Below, in pieces: positions 1 to 10,779 of a stretch of 64,000 nucleotides of DNA. Source of the stretch: Cristatella mucedo. Taxonomy: Eukaryota > Bryozoa > Phylactolaemata > Cristatellidae. The stretch covers positions 2,100,001 through 2,164,000 of the forward strand of contig WPIO01000035.1 in NCBI GenBank assembly GCA_009760855.2, in the 5' to 3' direction. Every line of letters starts with the position of its first letter. The stretch's first letter is position 1. The notes beneath the pieces are model-generated. The model had not been told where the DNA came from. It searched no databases and saw only the letters and a program-made list of their open reading frames with translations. Both the position numbers and the translations under genes were made by a program.

Positions 1-70
1 GAGCTAAAGCTTCTGACGCCAACTGTCTTCAGCCGAGGAATGGATCAGCTAGTTAATTGTCCATACTCTG
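1..70 (-). mobile_element. LINE family B fragment, C-terminal end
   Basis: The reverse strand matches the end of the family B coding region seen at 30640-30720 and 55140-55240. Shared words on the plus strand include an AAAGCTTCTG run, CCAACTGTCTT and TTAATTGTCCATA. The copy is cut by the window edge, so its length is unknown. It is too short and too decayed to encode anything. The assignment rests on word sharing with the copies near 32.5 and 55.2 kb. Confidence 0.4.
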
Positions 71-189
71 ATTCATGAATCAACTTAGAATTAATCTAAA
101 CACGGCTTTTATAACTTGATATGCTAAATAGCTCTATAGTAATTATACTTTGTTTGTATATCTTAATGACGTTTTGAATCTAAGTACTA

Positions 190-600
190 ACAACATTGAC
201 ACGCTTCCTTTACAGCACATTTAACGTACCTAACAATGAATTAGGTTCTTTGATGAGCAAAACAGTTGTGTTTTTACTTTTTTATATTTCTACTTGTTAA
301 GAGTACATTGTATAATCATAGGATACCTATCACTTAGGTCATAACCCGATAATAGGGGACTCGATTGACTGACTAATTACCTCTTAGCTACGAACTAAAC
401 CAAACTGACATCCATCTCTACCCGAAAACCTTTTAAGCCTACCAGACATATTCGTCTGGTCTTCTAATACCTAGCCAACAAATATTTTTGGTGTTTAGGC
501 TGTTAATCACTTAACCGTCAGTTATGATTTAATATATATGCCCTCAAATTCATTAATAAAATCTCGGGAGAGATTCCACAAACAGACAAATGTCAGTATT
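190..600. repeat. Left copy of a ~410-bp diverged duplicated segment
   Basis: This segment aligns in the same orientation with 16991-17400. Anchors in order are ACTAACAACATTGAC / ACTAATCACATCGAC, TTCCTTTACAGCA / TTCCTTTAAAGCA, ATCACTTAGGTCAT / ATCACTTATGTCAT, GATAATAGGGGACTC / GATAATAGGGCACTC, TAATCACTTAAC / AAATCACTTAAC, and GCCCTCAAA in both. Spacing between anchors is nearly constant, so this is true homology rather than shared low complexity. There is no open frame and no terminal repeat was recognised. It may be an interspersed non-coding element or an old segmental duplication. Confidence 0.55.
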
Positions 601-1599
601 GCTAATAATCTATTTTTTCGTGGACATAGAAATTAAATATTTATTAATATTGGAGGTAATTTTATTCAATTTCCACGTTCTGAAAAGTTGCTTCGCTTTT
701 GGGGGTTATTTGCAGAACGTTTAATGTTATATTGACTATGCAATAGATGCAGGAATAAAAATGCTAAAGTTACTTCTACACTGAGTTATGGCATTCTATT
801 CTGTTTGCAGTCGTCTATATAATCTTTGAAAAAACCGCAAAAGCCAGAGTCCATAGTAGAGAACTAATATTGCATAGAAAACGTGCAAAGACAATGGTTT
901 CTCGCTTGAAAATGCCAAGAACTAAAAGTACCTGACTTTAGCTACAGTCTGTAAGGGCCCGTCATTAAATGAGCTAAATGATGTGCCAGTTAGCACCTGA
1001 TGCTTACAAAAAGCAACAAAGCTGGAGAGTGCCACGGAAAAATGAGGTGAGGCAGGCGCTTTTATTTGGGACTTTAAATATGCACACACAATGTAATTCG
1101 CTACATTATTAATACAGGCATGTGAGTTACAGACTTTCTATGGGTTTGAACTTCAGTCCGATGAAAAATAAAATTTCGCTAAACAATGTGGTACAGACTC
1201 GGGGCAAAGATAACGGTCAAGCCGACCCACACTAGTTCAACCACAATGTCAGATTGGTCAGCTTGTGCAAGCAACTGGAGTTCTTTTCATTTCGGGAAGA
1301 GAGGCTGTTTGAATCAAAATGACCTTAAATATGCCGCTATAAGGCTTAGAGAGAGGTGTTGTCCTTTAGCACTTTTGCCGTTGACGATTGCAGGAATAGA
1401 TCTGAAAAAGACCGAAAACAAACCAAAAATCTATGAAAATTGAACTCAAGATTAGCATAATTATTGCATGCGTTGTCCTTACAAAGATGTTGAGCGAAGA
1501 GAATGATTATTAGAATCTTAATCTAACCATTCATACTAAACGCTCTGTAAAGACTAAATACCTTTACATTTATCTTTGGAATCTCTTTTAATTGTATTT

Positions 1600-1600
<1 letters not shown>
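601..1600. other. Interval with no supported feature
   Basis: AT-rich single-copy-looking sequence. The only notable open frame is 85 codons at 1186-1443 on the plus strand, cysteine- and tryptophan-containing, with no family I can recognise and no good splice sites in the right phase. Confidence 0.3.
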
Positions 1601-1637
<37 letters not shown>

Positions 1638-1661
1638 TTGTTTATTTATTTATTTATTTAT
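1601..1661. repeat. Composite microsatellite (CA)n(TA)n(TTTA)n
   Basis: Ten CA units run directly into about eight TA units and then TTTA units. On the reverse strand the order is (TAAA)n(TA)n(TG)n. It abuts the GC-rich block at 1681, and the TAAA-type stretch could be the A-rich tail of a minus-strand retrocopy. Confidence 0.9.
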
Positions 1662-1680
1662 AATATTTTTTAATATATTA

Positions 1681-2611
1681 GCCGTCGGTCCCCTGTCCAG
1701 CTAGGGGTGCAGGTGCTTCCCGGGTCTGCGGGTTCAGGAACGGGACCACGTGGCTTCCGAGCCGGTAAAGGTGTTAACGGTGTGAAGCAGTGCCGCCTGA
1801 ATTCCTTCCTCTTCGGGCATAGGATTCTAATGTCAGCCTGGCCAACATCACTGTTTGGCCACCAGCTGCCGAAAACATCCACCACTCTGCGCCTCACCAT
1901 TGCCGACCCGCAGCTAGCGGTCAGGAAAGACCGGGCAACGGGCTTCGTATTTTACCAGTCTTGCTCCAGGCGGCCATGATCAGTGCATCATCCATGCTGT
2001 CGAACGGCAACGTCATAGCCAAGAATGCCATATCGGTGCCATCGTATATAGCTGGGTTCCGATTGAGAGTAAAACCAAAAGAAACAGGAAGATAAGGCTT
2101 GGCGACATGCAGTTGAGTCCAGTGGCCGGAAGAGCTTCGATTAGGTGGCTCAGAACCAAGTCGTGTCAGGCCGTAATTGCTTGCAGCATCGGCTGATAGC
2201 GGCTCAGCACGCGGAAATGGTTCTGGCTAAATAGCTCAAATAGCAAATAAAGATTACCTGCTGCCTCTAGATACACAAGTTGCAGCAGATAATCGTAACT
2301 GGGTATCACCGACTCCAAGTCCAGTTGGTACATGAACGAGCTGGCCCGTAACGACCGGCTAAGATCCGTGGTCAGGAGGTGACTGTGGGTGGCAAATCTG
2401 TCCATGGCCAGGCAGCAGCTGTCCCTTCCCAATACAGGCTGGGCCTCCCAGCACGGCCTTCGACGAGCCTGGCGAGCCTCCACAGCTTCAAAAACCACTC
2501 GCCACACGATGCAATGTTCAATGTTGGAACGGTTGAAGCACACACCCACACTTCAGGACTGGCCAGTGAGTCGCCGGAAGCCGCTTGAGTAACCTGTGCA
2601 CGGCCAACCAT
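1681..2611 (-). other. GC-rich block with overlapping minus-strand open frames
   Basis: Composition changes sharply at about 1681 from AT-rich to GC- and CpG-rich and returns to AT-rich after about 2611. On the minus strand a 127-codon frame (2549-2166) has a natural-looking composition, with stretches such as YQLDLESVIPSYDYLLQLVY. A second frame is open from about 2228 to 1921 and includes LPFDSMDDALIMAAWSKTGK, and a third covers 1900-1670. No domain was recognised. The minus-strand 3' side ends in a TAAA-type run, so a frameshifted retrocopy is one reading; a CpG-rich exon or an unknown transposon remains possible. GC-rich DNA keeps frames open by chance, so confidence is low. Confidence 0.3.
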
Positions 2612-3589
2612 AGTGAGTATGTATATACTAAGCTGCTTTAACTATTTGCGTTCTGGTAGGTCGTTAGCAAAAAGATGTATGTTAAAAAAATCATTTACTA
2701 ATAAGCAAAACTTCCAAGACTACATATAATTTACAGGGACTCTCAGGAGGCAACCCTGGGAAATCAAGTAAAGCAGCCAAAAGCTGATTTTTTGAGAAAA
2801 ATAATACATAGCTTGTCTTCATTCTGTTTTATGAATACCTACTTCATACTAGCTTCCTTAAAATGCAAGAATAGCCACTACCTCTAAAAGCCCTATCGAA
2901 CGCTACTCCAGTACTCACATTCGCTTAGGCATCGCGTGATACTTAATCTCTCAAAAGCTTATCAAAATAAAACTTCAATTATGTTTTCTAAACTGTAACT
3001 TATTTTGGGACTTTCTGCTCTAACATTGAGCCTCATGGTTTACCTCAAATGGTATGATCTAACTGTAGGCTATCCCACCTATCAAATTCCCATTAGAAAC
3101 CGAGCCCTTCAACTACTATTGCCATGTTCCGAACCAATGAAATCTTGTTTAGCCATTTGCCATATGGTTTAACCTTACAGCTGGTTCATAAGTCTCCAGC
3201 CTTGGTGTGTGATTTATTACCATGAATTGGGAGACGAATTAATGGATCATGATTTAAAAGATTAAATAGCATGGACCTGTCAATGATACCTTCAGCAGCA
3301 CGTATACCTAACACTACGATGATATGCCACACCAACCCAAATGGTTGCCAGATACCTTTTCTTGCAGTTGAATATTATGAAAAATAAGGACATTGATAAG
3401 TCTAAACTGCTTAGTGGATATATTTCCTAAATTCTTTTATTAAAGGTTAGTCACACTGTGACATCCGTGTGTTTTTGTGATCACTCGTTCGGTCTAAGGA
3501 ACTCTGACAAAGAAAATACCAACTAGAATTGATCTCTGGTCATAGAGAGCATAATGTGTAAAACTGCATTGTCCTATCTATCGTTTTAG
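2612..3589. other. Probable intron upstream of the left terminal exon
   Basis: AT-rich sequence without recognisable repeats or open frames. It ends in the pyrimidine-rich acceptor TATCGTTTTAG at 3579-3589. If the exon at 3590 is real, this is intronic. Confidence 0.4.
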
Positions 3590-4023
3590 ATGTTACATAT
3601 GTCGGGGTCTATTATGGTGTGCCCATAGCCTGTTCAGCTATTCTGATTGGTTACATTGCAATCTACAGCTTTTATAGGAAGTCAACGAGAGCTGCTGAGA
3701 CCACAAAATTTATGGGTTTACATAATCAGGAGAGTAGTGTGCCTTCTTTTTCAGCCAACAACTATTCCTACGCGAATCAAAGGGGTAATCCAATAGTCAC
3801 TAGCAATAGCTCAAGTCTTCATTCACTGAACTTAAGTTTACACCCATCCAGTTTTGTCAATAACTCCCATCACACTATGTCTAGCAATTATAGCAAGTCA
3901 CATCAACCATCTCAAATATCAACCAACCAATCTGGTGCGACAAAGTTATCTATCAGGTCTAGCAATAACAGCAGAAGGGCATCCAGTGTTTCGTTCTCTG
4001 ATCGTATCATGTATAGCACCTAG
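3590..4023 (+). CDS. Terminal exon of a single-pass membrane protein (paralogue 1)
   Basis: The exon follows a TTTTAG acceptor and enters with two bases of a split codon (phase 1 intron). It encodes about 143 residues to a TAG at 4021. After three residues comes the motif GVYYGVPI, then a hydrophobic helix of about 20 residues (ACSAILIGYIAIYSFY) and a basic RKSTR stop-transfer. The roughly 100-residue cytoplasmic tail is rich in Ser and Asn, with RRASS near the end (a basophilic-kinase-type site by pattern only). A canonical AATAAA lies 84 bp beyond the stop. The exon at 57879-58072 shares the motif, the intron phase and the motif's position. The ectodomain exons were not found, so the receptor type is unknown. 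A phase 1 junction just before the helix is usual for modular extracellular proteins (established); a receptor or adhesion role is inference. Confidence 0.6.
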
Positions 4024-4106
4024 CGAATAGACAGTTTGTCAAGTCTATGTTCCATGAATGTTTTCGTGTAAGGAAGCATTATTTTTTCTTTCTTCAATAG
4101 ATAGCT

Positions 4107-4112
4107 AATAAA
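4107..4112 (+). promoter_or_regulatory. Polyadenylation signal AATAAA
   Basis: A canonical hexamer 84 bp after the stop codon of the terminal exon at 3590-4023, at a plausible distance for a short 3' UTR. This position supports that exon being a true gene end. Confidence 0.5.
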
Positions 4113-5139
4113 GATTTACATTCGTACTAGTACTTGATTCAAATATATCCTAAGTTACGATCACTCTAATTGTAGCCCAATAATTGTGATACACCACAAA
4201 GATGACGATGTGTGATCTATAGAGTTCGCGTATTTCGCCTGTTATTTTCCGCTCTGGCTGCTTGAGATAAAGTCGGGTGTACACAGCATGTATATGCAAA
4301 TGGGGGATGCTGCTTAGGCTGCCAGTGGGCTATACAAACTCTTCTATGTAACACCCACCTATTTTTGTAGCTTTGCAGAGTTACAGTCGTACATGTGTTT
4401 TACAACATAGCCCTCGAAGAATGTTCATCGACGTCAAGAGTTGGCGTACTAATTATGTTTCTGTCATATTTTCAGCAAGCTGGCTGTTACCATTAACTGC
4501 ACGGGCTTGCGATCAAGATTTCCTTTTCTTTCATGCACATTTAATATGTAATTCCTATTTTTAAACATACCTAGCTTTGCAGCCAGGAGAGATTCGCCTG
4601 ATAAGAACTAGCTACATTTAAGTAAATTAGTAAATCAGTTGTGCAATGAATCTACTTTACGGACGACTAACTTGGGATCTATCCTGAAGCAGGTCAGCTT
4701 GAATTGACTCACTACTATTTGGTCTTTTTTTGGCTTTTACATCTCAAAACTGGATGCTTATAACATATTTACGCTTTCTTTGACTGTAAAAACAAAACTG
4801 TTTCGTTTGGCTACGCTTAGACTGGAGAGTCCCTTGATATTACTACTCAGCTAGTGCTTACAAACTTAGCCCTGTTCTTTACATAATTTATTGATGCCCG
4901 AGCTCTGATTGGGATACGAACTTCAGTACGAGGTCACTCGTGACCTCCTTAAATGTAGACATTGAGGTGGTCCATGGAATGGAGAGACGGGATTAAAGTG
5001 GGAAAGATGCAATCTTTGGGATGGATTATTTGTTCTTGTCAAGCTTGTTTACAAAGAAGCTATGAAGCGATCAGCTAGATATGAGCAGTTTTAGAACTAA
5101 GTAGCTAAGATTATTTGTCTTAACCATTGCAATATTAAG
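4113..5139. other. Interval with no supported feature
   Basis: AT-rich intergenic sequence. A 63-codon frame at 4373-4564 has no splice support or recognisable motif. Confidence 0.3.
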
Positions 5140-5420
5140 ATTACAACACTTCTCAGCTGTCTGCACTGGCTCCCAATAAAGTAGAGTACGACTTAATAGC
5201 TCTGCAGCAAACTTGGAACGGTCTTTTTCTCATAGTCCAGCAACTCTGACTCATCTGATGCTAAATATGGCATCTCTATTATCGCCCTGCTGGCATAATT
5301 TATTTACCTTTCACTCGAACTGACTTCAGACACCTTCGTATACTCTGACAATATTTCTTAATCTTAGAAGACTTGTGATTCGCAACAGCAACCCTTTTCA
5401 TGATGCCCTTACCTGTATTG
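5140..5420 (+). mobile_element. LINE C-terminal fragment, family uncertain
   Basis: Translation around 5158-5190 gives LHWLPIK followed by an in-frame stop. This is the LHWLPVKQRI block found downstream of reverse transcriptase in CR1/L2-type elements and in the copy at 12385-12410. The rest is badly eroded, with stops in all frames. No 3' tail is visible. Confidence 0.45.
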
Positions 5421-5963
5421 TGAATCAAGAAACTATCCGGTTACTTGTAACATTTGATGTAAATTGTTCTGCTCTGGAATGCAAACTTAGGATTGGTGTG
5501 CATTATTTCTGCCTCTAGCACCTCTTTTGGGCACCCAATTTCTAATCCCAGAATCCCTAGCACTAAGTTTTTTATTAAATGAACTCAACTGCACATGTTT
5601 CCAGTAACGTCAATTGCTCATTTCATGCTTCGTCTAGATATTTTAAAGACAAATCGGAAATCCGAGCAATCAATCAACCAATCTAGAATGACCCAGTTAT
5701 TTGGAAAGTTCCTCTATAACGGCAGAGAGGCATCCAGTGTATGGTCTTTATGCATATAAAAGGCATCAGCTAGCTAACATTGAGTTCTTAGAGTACATCC
5801 TACTTAAGGATATTGGTCTGAGGAAACATGTTTCCCATTCTTTACAAATACCAAAATTGTTTCTGAAGTTACCCATTATTTCATTCAAATACACCATCAA
5901 TTTCATGACTCCAAAATGTGTTTGAAATTACTAAAGTAAACTGAAACTAAGATAACTTATCGT
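5421..5963. other. Interval with no supported feature
   Basis: AT-rich sequence between two LINE remnants. A 74-codon frame at 5701-5925 has no recognised motif. Confidence 0.3.
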
Positions 5964-6150
5964 TTAATAATAATAATAATAATGTACTTCATAAAGTGCC
6001 CTCAGAGAACTTGATCTCTTTCTAGGCCCTTTACATTTGCTGCAAACGTAAATGCAATTAAATGGTAAGTAAAATCATGCTTGAAAAACAAACAAAATGA
6101 ATAACATAGTTAGGGGTGACATGCCCAGGGTCAGCATGCAAATTTTTTGA
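5964..6150 (-). mobile_element. LINE family A 3' tail
   Basis: On the plus strand it begins with TAA repeats, then GTGCCCTCAGAGAACTTGAT, TCTCTTTCTAGGCCCTTTAC and ATTTGCTGCAAACG. This is the reverse complement of the family A 3' end at 12840-12935. It continues into the 3' UTR (ATCATGCTTGAAAAACAAAC), shared with 34810-34840 and 41145-41170. Extreme 5' truncation is typical of target-primed reverse transcription. Confidence 0.75.
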
Positions 6151-6274
6151 ATTACTTTTGGTCGATCGTTTTTACTTGTCCAGATTTTTAAGATAAAGTC
6201 AGTTTACTAACGTCTTAAAAAACCACTTAAAATCAGTATCCCTAAAATCCTGTATTTTTATTTGAAAGTAGTGT

Positions 6275-6610
6275 AAAATAATGCAATGTAATGTATCTCT
6301 GTGTGTTAACTCAGCAGTAGTTTCCATATCCAACTTGAAGCCTAAGTACTGTATCTCCTTCTCTAAGTCCACGAAGACGATGTGAGTTTTACTCAGAGGA
6401 TTTGTGTACAGCTCACTACCAGCCTGGAAGGATTTTCTTGTGATTTCATTAGCCGAAAGACTTTATCTCACGCAACTATGAGAAACTTAGAAGGATAGCT
6501 GAGTCGGGATGTCTGTAGAGGTAGTGAGTAGTATGAAAGTGGCAACTCAGAAAGGTGGGAAATGGTGTTCGATAGTCGGCAGCCGGAGATTATTTATTAG
6601 TTATTAGTTA
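6275..6610 (-). mobile_element. LINE family B 3' end fragment
   Basis: TAATGTATCTCTGTG at 6288 and the following ~300 bp run parallel to 32172-32430, where TAATGTATCTCAGTC starts the same series. Both are reverse complements of the region ending near 55500. It includes the later word AAATGGTGTTCGATAGTCGG, comparable to AAATGGTGTGCTATAAGTCGG at 32397. Untranslated or heavily decayed sequence only. A short TTATTAG tandem follows at 6590-6618. Confidence 0.45.
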
Positions 6611-7004
6611 TTAGTTTATGTGGCATAGGAATTGTGGAAGTTAGTTTGGCTATCTAAAACCTCCAAAGAATAAGCTTCCTTTGCCAATGATGTTCAGGCG
6701 GAGTAATTAAAAAGCTGGTTTTTCGTCTATACAGGAGCTGAGGGCACGAGGTGGGTTAAACTGTTATTGTTGATCAGCTAGATATAAAAAAGCCAAGCCA
6801 TGTTGGGCCGTGTGAGTCATTGCAGGAACTTAGCTCCGTATTCCTTTATCAACATGCAGCCATACAAGTTATTTTACCAAAGAAGACACGAGATCAAGCC
6901 TCTGGAAATTGGTAAACTAGCCATGCAGTTATTAATGATCAGTTTCAGTTGTCTAGTGAATTTTTTTCCACAGCTCAGCTAAAAATAATTACTATACTCT
7001 GGTC
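6611..7004. other. Interval with no supported feature
   Basis: No repeat or exon recognised. A 60-codon frame at 6800-6982 ends in a hydrophobic stretch but has no supporting splice site. Confidence 0.25.
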
Positions 7005-7775
7005 GTCTAGACCCTATTCCAGCTGTCCTGCTTCAACGATGCATTGATCGGCTGCAGTCATGCATAAATAAAATCACGCATGTTTAATTAGCCTCACATT
7101 GTGTTCCAGCAGGTTTCAAAAAGCCGCAGTTAGGCCACTACTTAAGGAAACAATACTAGACCAAGAGAACTTGAGCAACTTCCACCCAATCTTCCTCCTA
7201 TTGTTCCTATCAAAGATGCTATAAAGACTAGTGGCAAACCAGCTAAACTCACGTGTTTAAACTTTAAACATTACCATAAAGTTTTAGTTCATTTTTTAAG
7301 CTCATTGCATCACAGAGTCAGTATTGCTTCGGACGCAAAATGACCCACTTAGGAATATTTATTTAGGTAGAGTATGTCTACTTTTTTTCGCAACTTTTTA
7401 GCAACTTTTGATAAACTTGATCATCAAGTCCTTCTTGACCGCCTCTGATCTCGCTGGGGCATCCCTGGCACTGCATTATAATGGTTAAGGGCCTACCTTA
7501 GTGTGAACCTCCGGAATATTGATATGAATGAACGAATATAATCAAATAAATCTCTGAAATATGGGGTACTTCAGGGATCTGTGCATGGCTTCTCCCTCTT
7601 GCCGGTGTGATGGCCAGGCAAAATTTAGGCTTTCACTTCTCTGAAGATTACACTAAGCTGTACTTTTTCTTAGATGCCTACTAGAATTCAAGAAGACCGA
7701 GATCTCTCAACTGCATAGCCGCATGTAATGATGATATCGGCAATGTGGATGGCAGCAAACTTCCGACTGTTTAAA
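7005..7775 (+). pseudogene. LINE family A reverse transcriptase fragment
   Basis: Nucleotide words follow the copy at 11190-11960 in order: the GACCCTATTCCAGCTGTCCT block, a TTCAAAAAG...GTTAGGCCACTACTTAAGG segment, the TTTTGATAAACTTGATCATCAAG motif A region (catalytic Asp, D-H context), GGGGTACTTCAGGGATCTGT (GVLQGS-like), and GGATGGCAGCAAAC at the end. Frames are broken by many stops and indels, including an added stretch around 7260-7400. It is an inactive internal fragment with neither the endonuclease nor the 3' tail. Confidence 0.7.
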
Positions 7776-7796
7776 TGGCAAATACAGCTAGAATCG

Positions 7797-8420
7797 TCAG
7801 CATTGAAGTGATAGCCTATGCATAGCAATGAATAACATTCTCAGAGGTTGAGTAGAAATAAAGAACTGCAAAGCACAATTAACGGACTCTTGAGGGACTC
7901 CACAAATGACGTGTCTGATGGATGAGACCTGACACCTACCCAATACGAATTGAATAGTTACGGTCAAGTGTGATGTCAACCATGCCAATGCGTCGTGCGT
8001 CGACCGAGGTTTGCTCTCAATTTTATAAGTAAGATATCGCGATCGAATGGGATGAATCTTGCTGATAGATCTGATAGATTGAATCCCGCTGATAGATCTA
8101 GATAGCATTGTTAGAGCAGCGAAATTCTAGCTATCCAGATAAATGCATTGGGTGTCATTAGTTACAATGACCAGAGTAGTTTATTAGAATGCTGCCACTT
8201 GATTACTGATGGAAACTTTTCTGACATTTAATTGTATTCAATGTGCACTACCAGCTGCTTAGCGACAATGTCTTCAAGAATCTTCGGCACACAAAAAAGA
8301 AGTGAAACTGGGCCATAGTTTGCAAGGACCTCCGTTTTTTATCCAGGCTTTTAAGTAGCTGTCGAAGATTGCCGTAGATCCTGACATACATTCGCTAGCA
8401 AGCGGACTTAATCTCACTCA
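7797..8420 (-). pseudogene. LINE family B reverse transcriptase fragment
   Basis: On the minus strand, 8108-7797 encodes 103 codons containing HDALAWLTSHLTVTIQF and CGVPQESVNC. These match the YL(T/S)xRxQxV ... CGVPQGSVLGP block of CR1/L2-type reverse transcriptases, with the G of QGS and the following LGP lost. Upstream on the same strand, near 8305-8240, the translation includes KILEDIVAKQL-like residues from the block preceding the polymerase core. The order is therefore correct for a minus-strand copy. There are multiple stops and no catalytic YADD. It differs from family A, whose equivalent is YGVPQGSVLG. Confidence 0.6.
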
Positions 8421-8424
8421 TCAA

Positions 8425-8700
8425 ACGAAAATTGAGAAGTATAGCAGAGTCAATAGGGCTGATAGGTTATAAAATATTACTAAAGTATCGGTTCAGGAAA
8501 TCTAATAAGGATTTGGTGTGCACCCGGTAGCTTGCTTGAGAATCGCTTCGTTGCATAGGAATCGTGAGAGTGCGCTCCACAGACTACGACCAGCTCAGCG
8601 AAAGCTGATCAAACATTCGTCCCCAATCGTCTTCGAGCGAAGAAACTTAATGGCTAATTTATGGACCCAAGATATTATAGTGCCACGAGAAGGCTAAAAC
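8425..8700 (-). mobile_element. LINE family B C-terminal and 3' UTR fragment
   Basis: Plus-strand words GAGAAGTATAGCAGAGTC, AATCGTGAGAGTGCGCTCCA, and TCAGCGAAAGCTGATC track the copy at 32325-32540 in the same order. Because this C-terminal piece lies at higher coordinates than the reverse transcriptase piece at 7797-8420 on the same strand, the two cannot be one collinear copy. Two insertions or a rearrangement are needed. Confidence 0.5.
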
Positions 8701-10232
8701 TGGTGCAGTATTGTATATAGTTACGAAGCATCCAAGCTGCGGCTGGCCTACAGTTTCCACATAAGAAACCTTTATGTCAACCTATTGACCATAATATGAA
8801 TCAGCTAATCCATGTTTTTTGTTACTGGCTCAACAGCTAGATGCTTGGCAGTTGTAGAGAAGCACTGCAACCTAAAATAGTAAGAGATCTGAGCTGATAA
8901 CAGATTGGTCTGCTATTAAAATGCTGAACAGTGCCATCTGTTGAACAGCTTCGAGAAGGCTTTATCGTGTGAGTTCTATCGCAGCAACTTATGTAATGCC
9001 ATCATGGAGAGCGGACCAACATTGTGCCGGCGGAATCAGCGACGAATCTATCTTTAACCAAAAACGGCGAATCAATCTCTCCGAGAAATATAAGTCCGTT
9101 TATGGAGCCTTGTCGAGGCGTGACGAGAAATAATCGTCAGGCAATCCCTTTTATTTGGGAATAATTTACTGTTCAGCTCCAAGCTGATACTCGTACAGGT
9201 CCTGCTACAATGAGCCAAGCCTGGCTATATGACAACATCAAGCTCCAACACAGCAAATCCACTACATACTTTCCTAAAAACAGTAAATGTTGGTGAAAGC
9301 AGCCTGCCTTGCCCATTGCATAGTAAGTTCATTTTCAAGAGGGCCATTTCATCGGGTGTATTTGGTAGCAGTAGCACCAGAACGAACGTGCTCTCAACCT
9401 TGCTAGTATGTTCTCGCTTATATGGTACTATCACCACTCATTCTTTCGGTTAAAGCCCTTATGTTTTACCAAAGAAAAACTGAAAACCCGCCGTAAAGAT
9501 ACGAGCATTGTATTTCTCACACAGGCATGATTCGGGAACTCTGAGCATTCAGATATTTAGTATACTTTACATTTAAGCATAAGGTGGACAGAAAATCCAG
9601 AGTTTATTCGCAATCGAGATTGCTAAGCTCTCTACTTTTCAAGGACTATTATCCTACAGCCTTTTGAAAATTTTAGTTACGAAACATCTCAATGATTGGC
9701 AGTGTGCCCAGCTGATTCTATAATCTTGAAAGAGTGACTCCGGCAAGCAGAATTAACTGCTGGGCTGTAGTGGTAGCTAGCTTTAACAAACCCTCAGCTG
9801 GCTACAGTTGGAATGATCTTACTCTGTTTAGCATTACCTTGTAGCTAGACGCTACATATCGAGGTCACTCAGTAACTTTTTATCTTATATAACTATTAGA
9901 TTGAGCATATCTTATTTTAGGACAAAGAATCTCGATCAGCCAGGCTGTTGTTAAGTATTAGGACTAGTTGCAAGCTATGCAAAAGCTCAACCTCACAGTG
10001 ACCATGGTCAACCCTATAATGGCCCTACCCCAATGCTTAGCCTATCTGCCCTACACTGTTCAAACTCTCTAAGCTCTAATTCGACCAGTATAATTTATGT
10101 GTAACGGTTATAGTCTGCTGTGTAGACGGTCCTTGGCCTTAACCATGCTCGTCTGCTATCGAAGCTGGATTTGTGGTAAAGACTTGAATACACTACATAC
10201 AACTCCAAGTTCATCGATAGGATATAATTTCG
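8701..10232. other. Interval with no supported feature
   Basis: Possible further family B debris up to about 9160 could not be confirmed. Overlapping open frames of ~70 codons lie on both strands at 9225-9453 without recognisable motifs. No splice-supported exon was seen. Confidence 0.25.
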
Positions 10233-10253
10233 CTCTCTCTCTCTCTCTCTCTC

Positions 10254-10303
<50 letters not shown>
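10233..10303. repeat. (CT)n microsatellite
   Basis: About 35 CT dinucleotides with one CCCC interruption near 10252. The pure polypyrimidine strand has mirror symmetry compatible with triplex formation. Ser/Leu and Arg/Glu frames across it are artefacts. Confidence 0.95.
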
Positions 10304-10779
10304 GCACTGCTGCGATAACAAGACAATTATAAATTTGGAATGACTAAAAATTGAAGTGTGCAGCTGAGCTTATTAAGCTAAGACCATATTTTAATAACAC
10401 CTGTCACAAAGATTGGCTCTAGGAAAAAATATTTTGAGGATGAATTTGAAAGAGTAGAATCAACTACATCAAAGACTGGTGAGAACAAATGCTAAAGTAA
10501 CATAAGATCCTCTTCTAAGCATTAGTCTTTATAAAGACCACCACAGCTGTCGCTTATGCATGCATTTATTGATAGGATAATCTATACAAATGCAAAATGT
10601 TCCAGTAGACTGGTCTTTTTCCAATGTTTCAGGACAGGAATGCTGTGAAAGCCTTCGACAATGTCAACGTCGATTCTCAACTTGCAAAATGGTTTATGCT
10701 AAGGAGGTAAGAGCTATTTCCTTAATAAAATACTGCACTTTGAATATTCTCACAGAATTGACGACAGGGTCATATGAAC
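10304..10779. other. Interval with no supported feature
   Basis: AT-rich DNA between the CT microsatellite and the main LINE. Its last part may be eroded LINE A sequence, but I could not align it to another copy. Confidence 0.25.

Noticed and set aside
1186-1443. 85-codon frame with a WSAC...GKRGC stretch resembling a thrombospondin type-1 start.
   Set aside because: The rest of the TSP1 pattern is missing, the frame does not offer phase-1 splice sites, and no neighbouring exon repeats it.
2166-2549. Similarity of the 127-codon minus frame to the Mic1/RMC1 trafficking domain.
   Set aside because: Only a vague hydrophobic pattern was shared; no diagnostic residues could be matched.
8040-8105. 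Tandem repeat of CTGATAGATCT-like units.
   Set aside because: Only two or three imperfect units, lying within decayed LINE B coding sequence.
10095-10318. Overlapping frames of Arg/Glu or Ser/Leu repeats.
   Set aside because: Produced by the (CT)n microsatellite.
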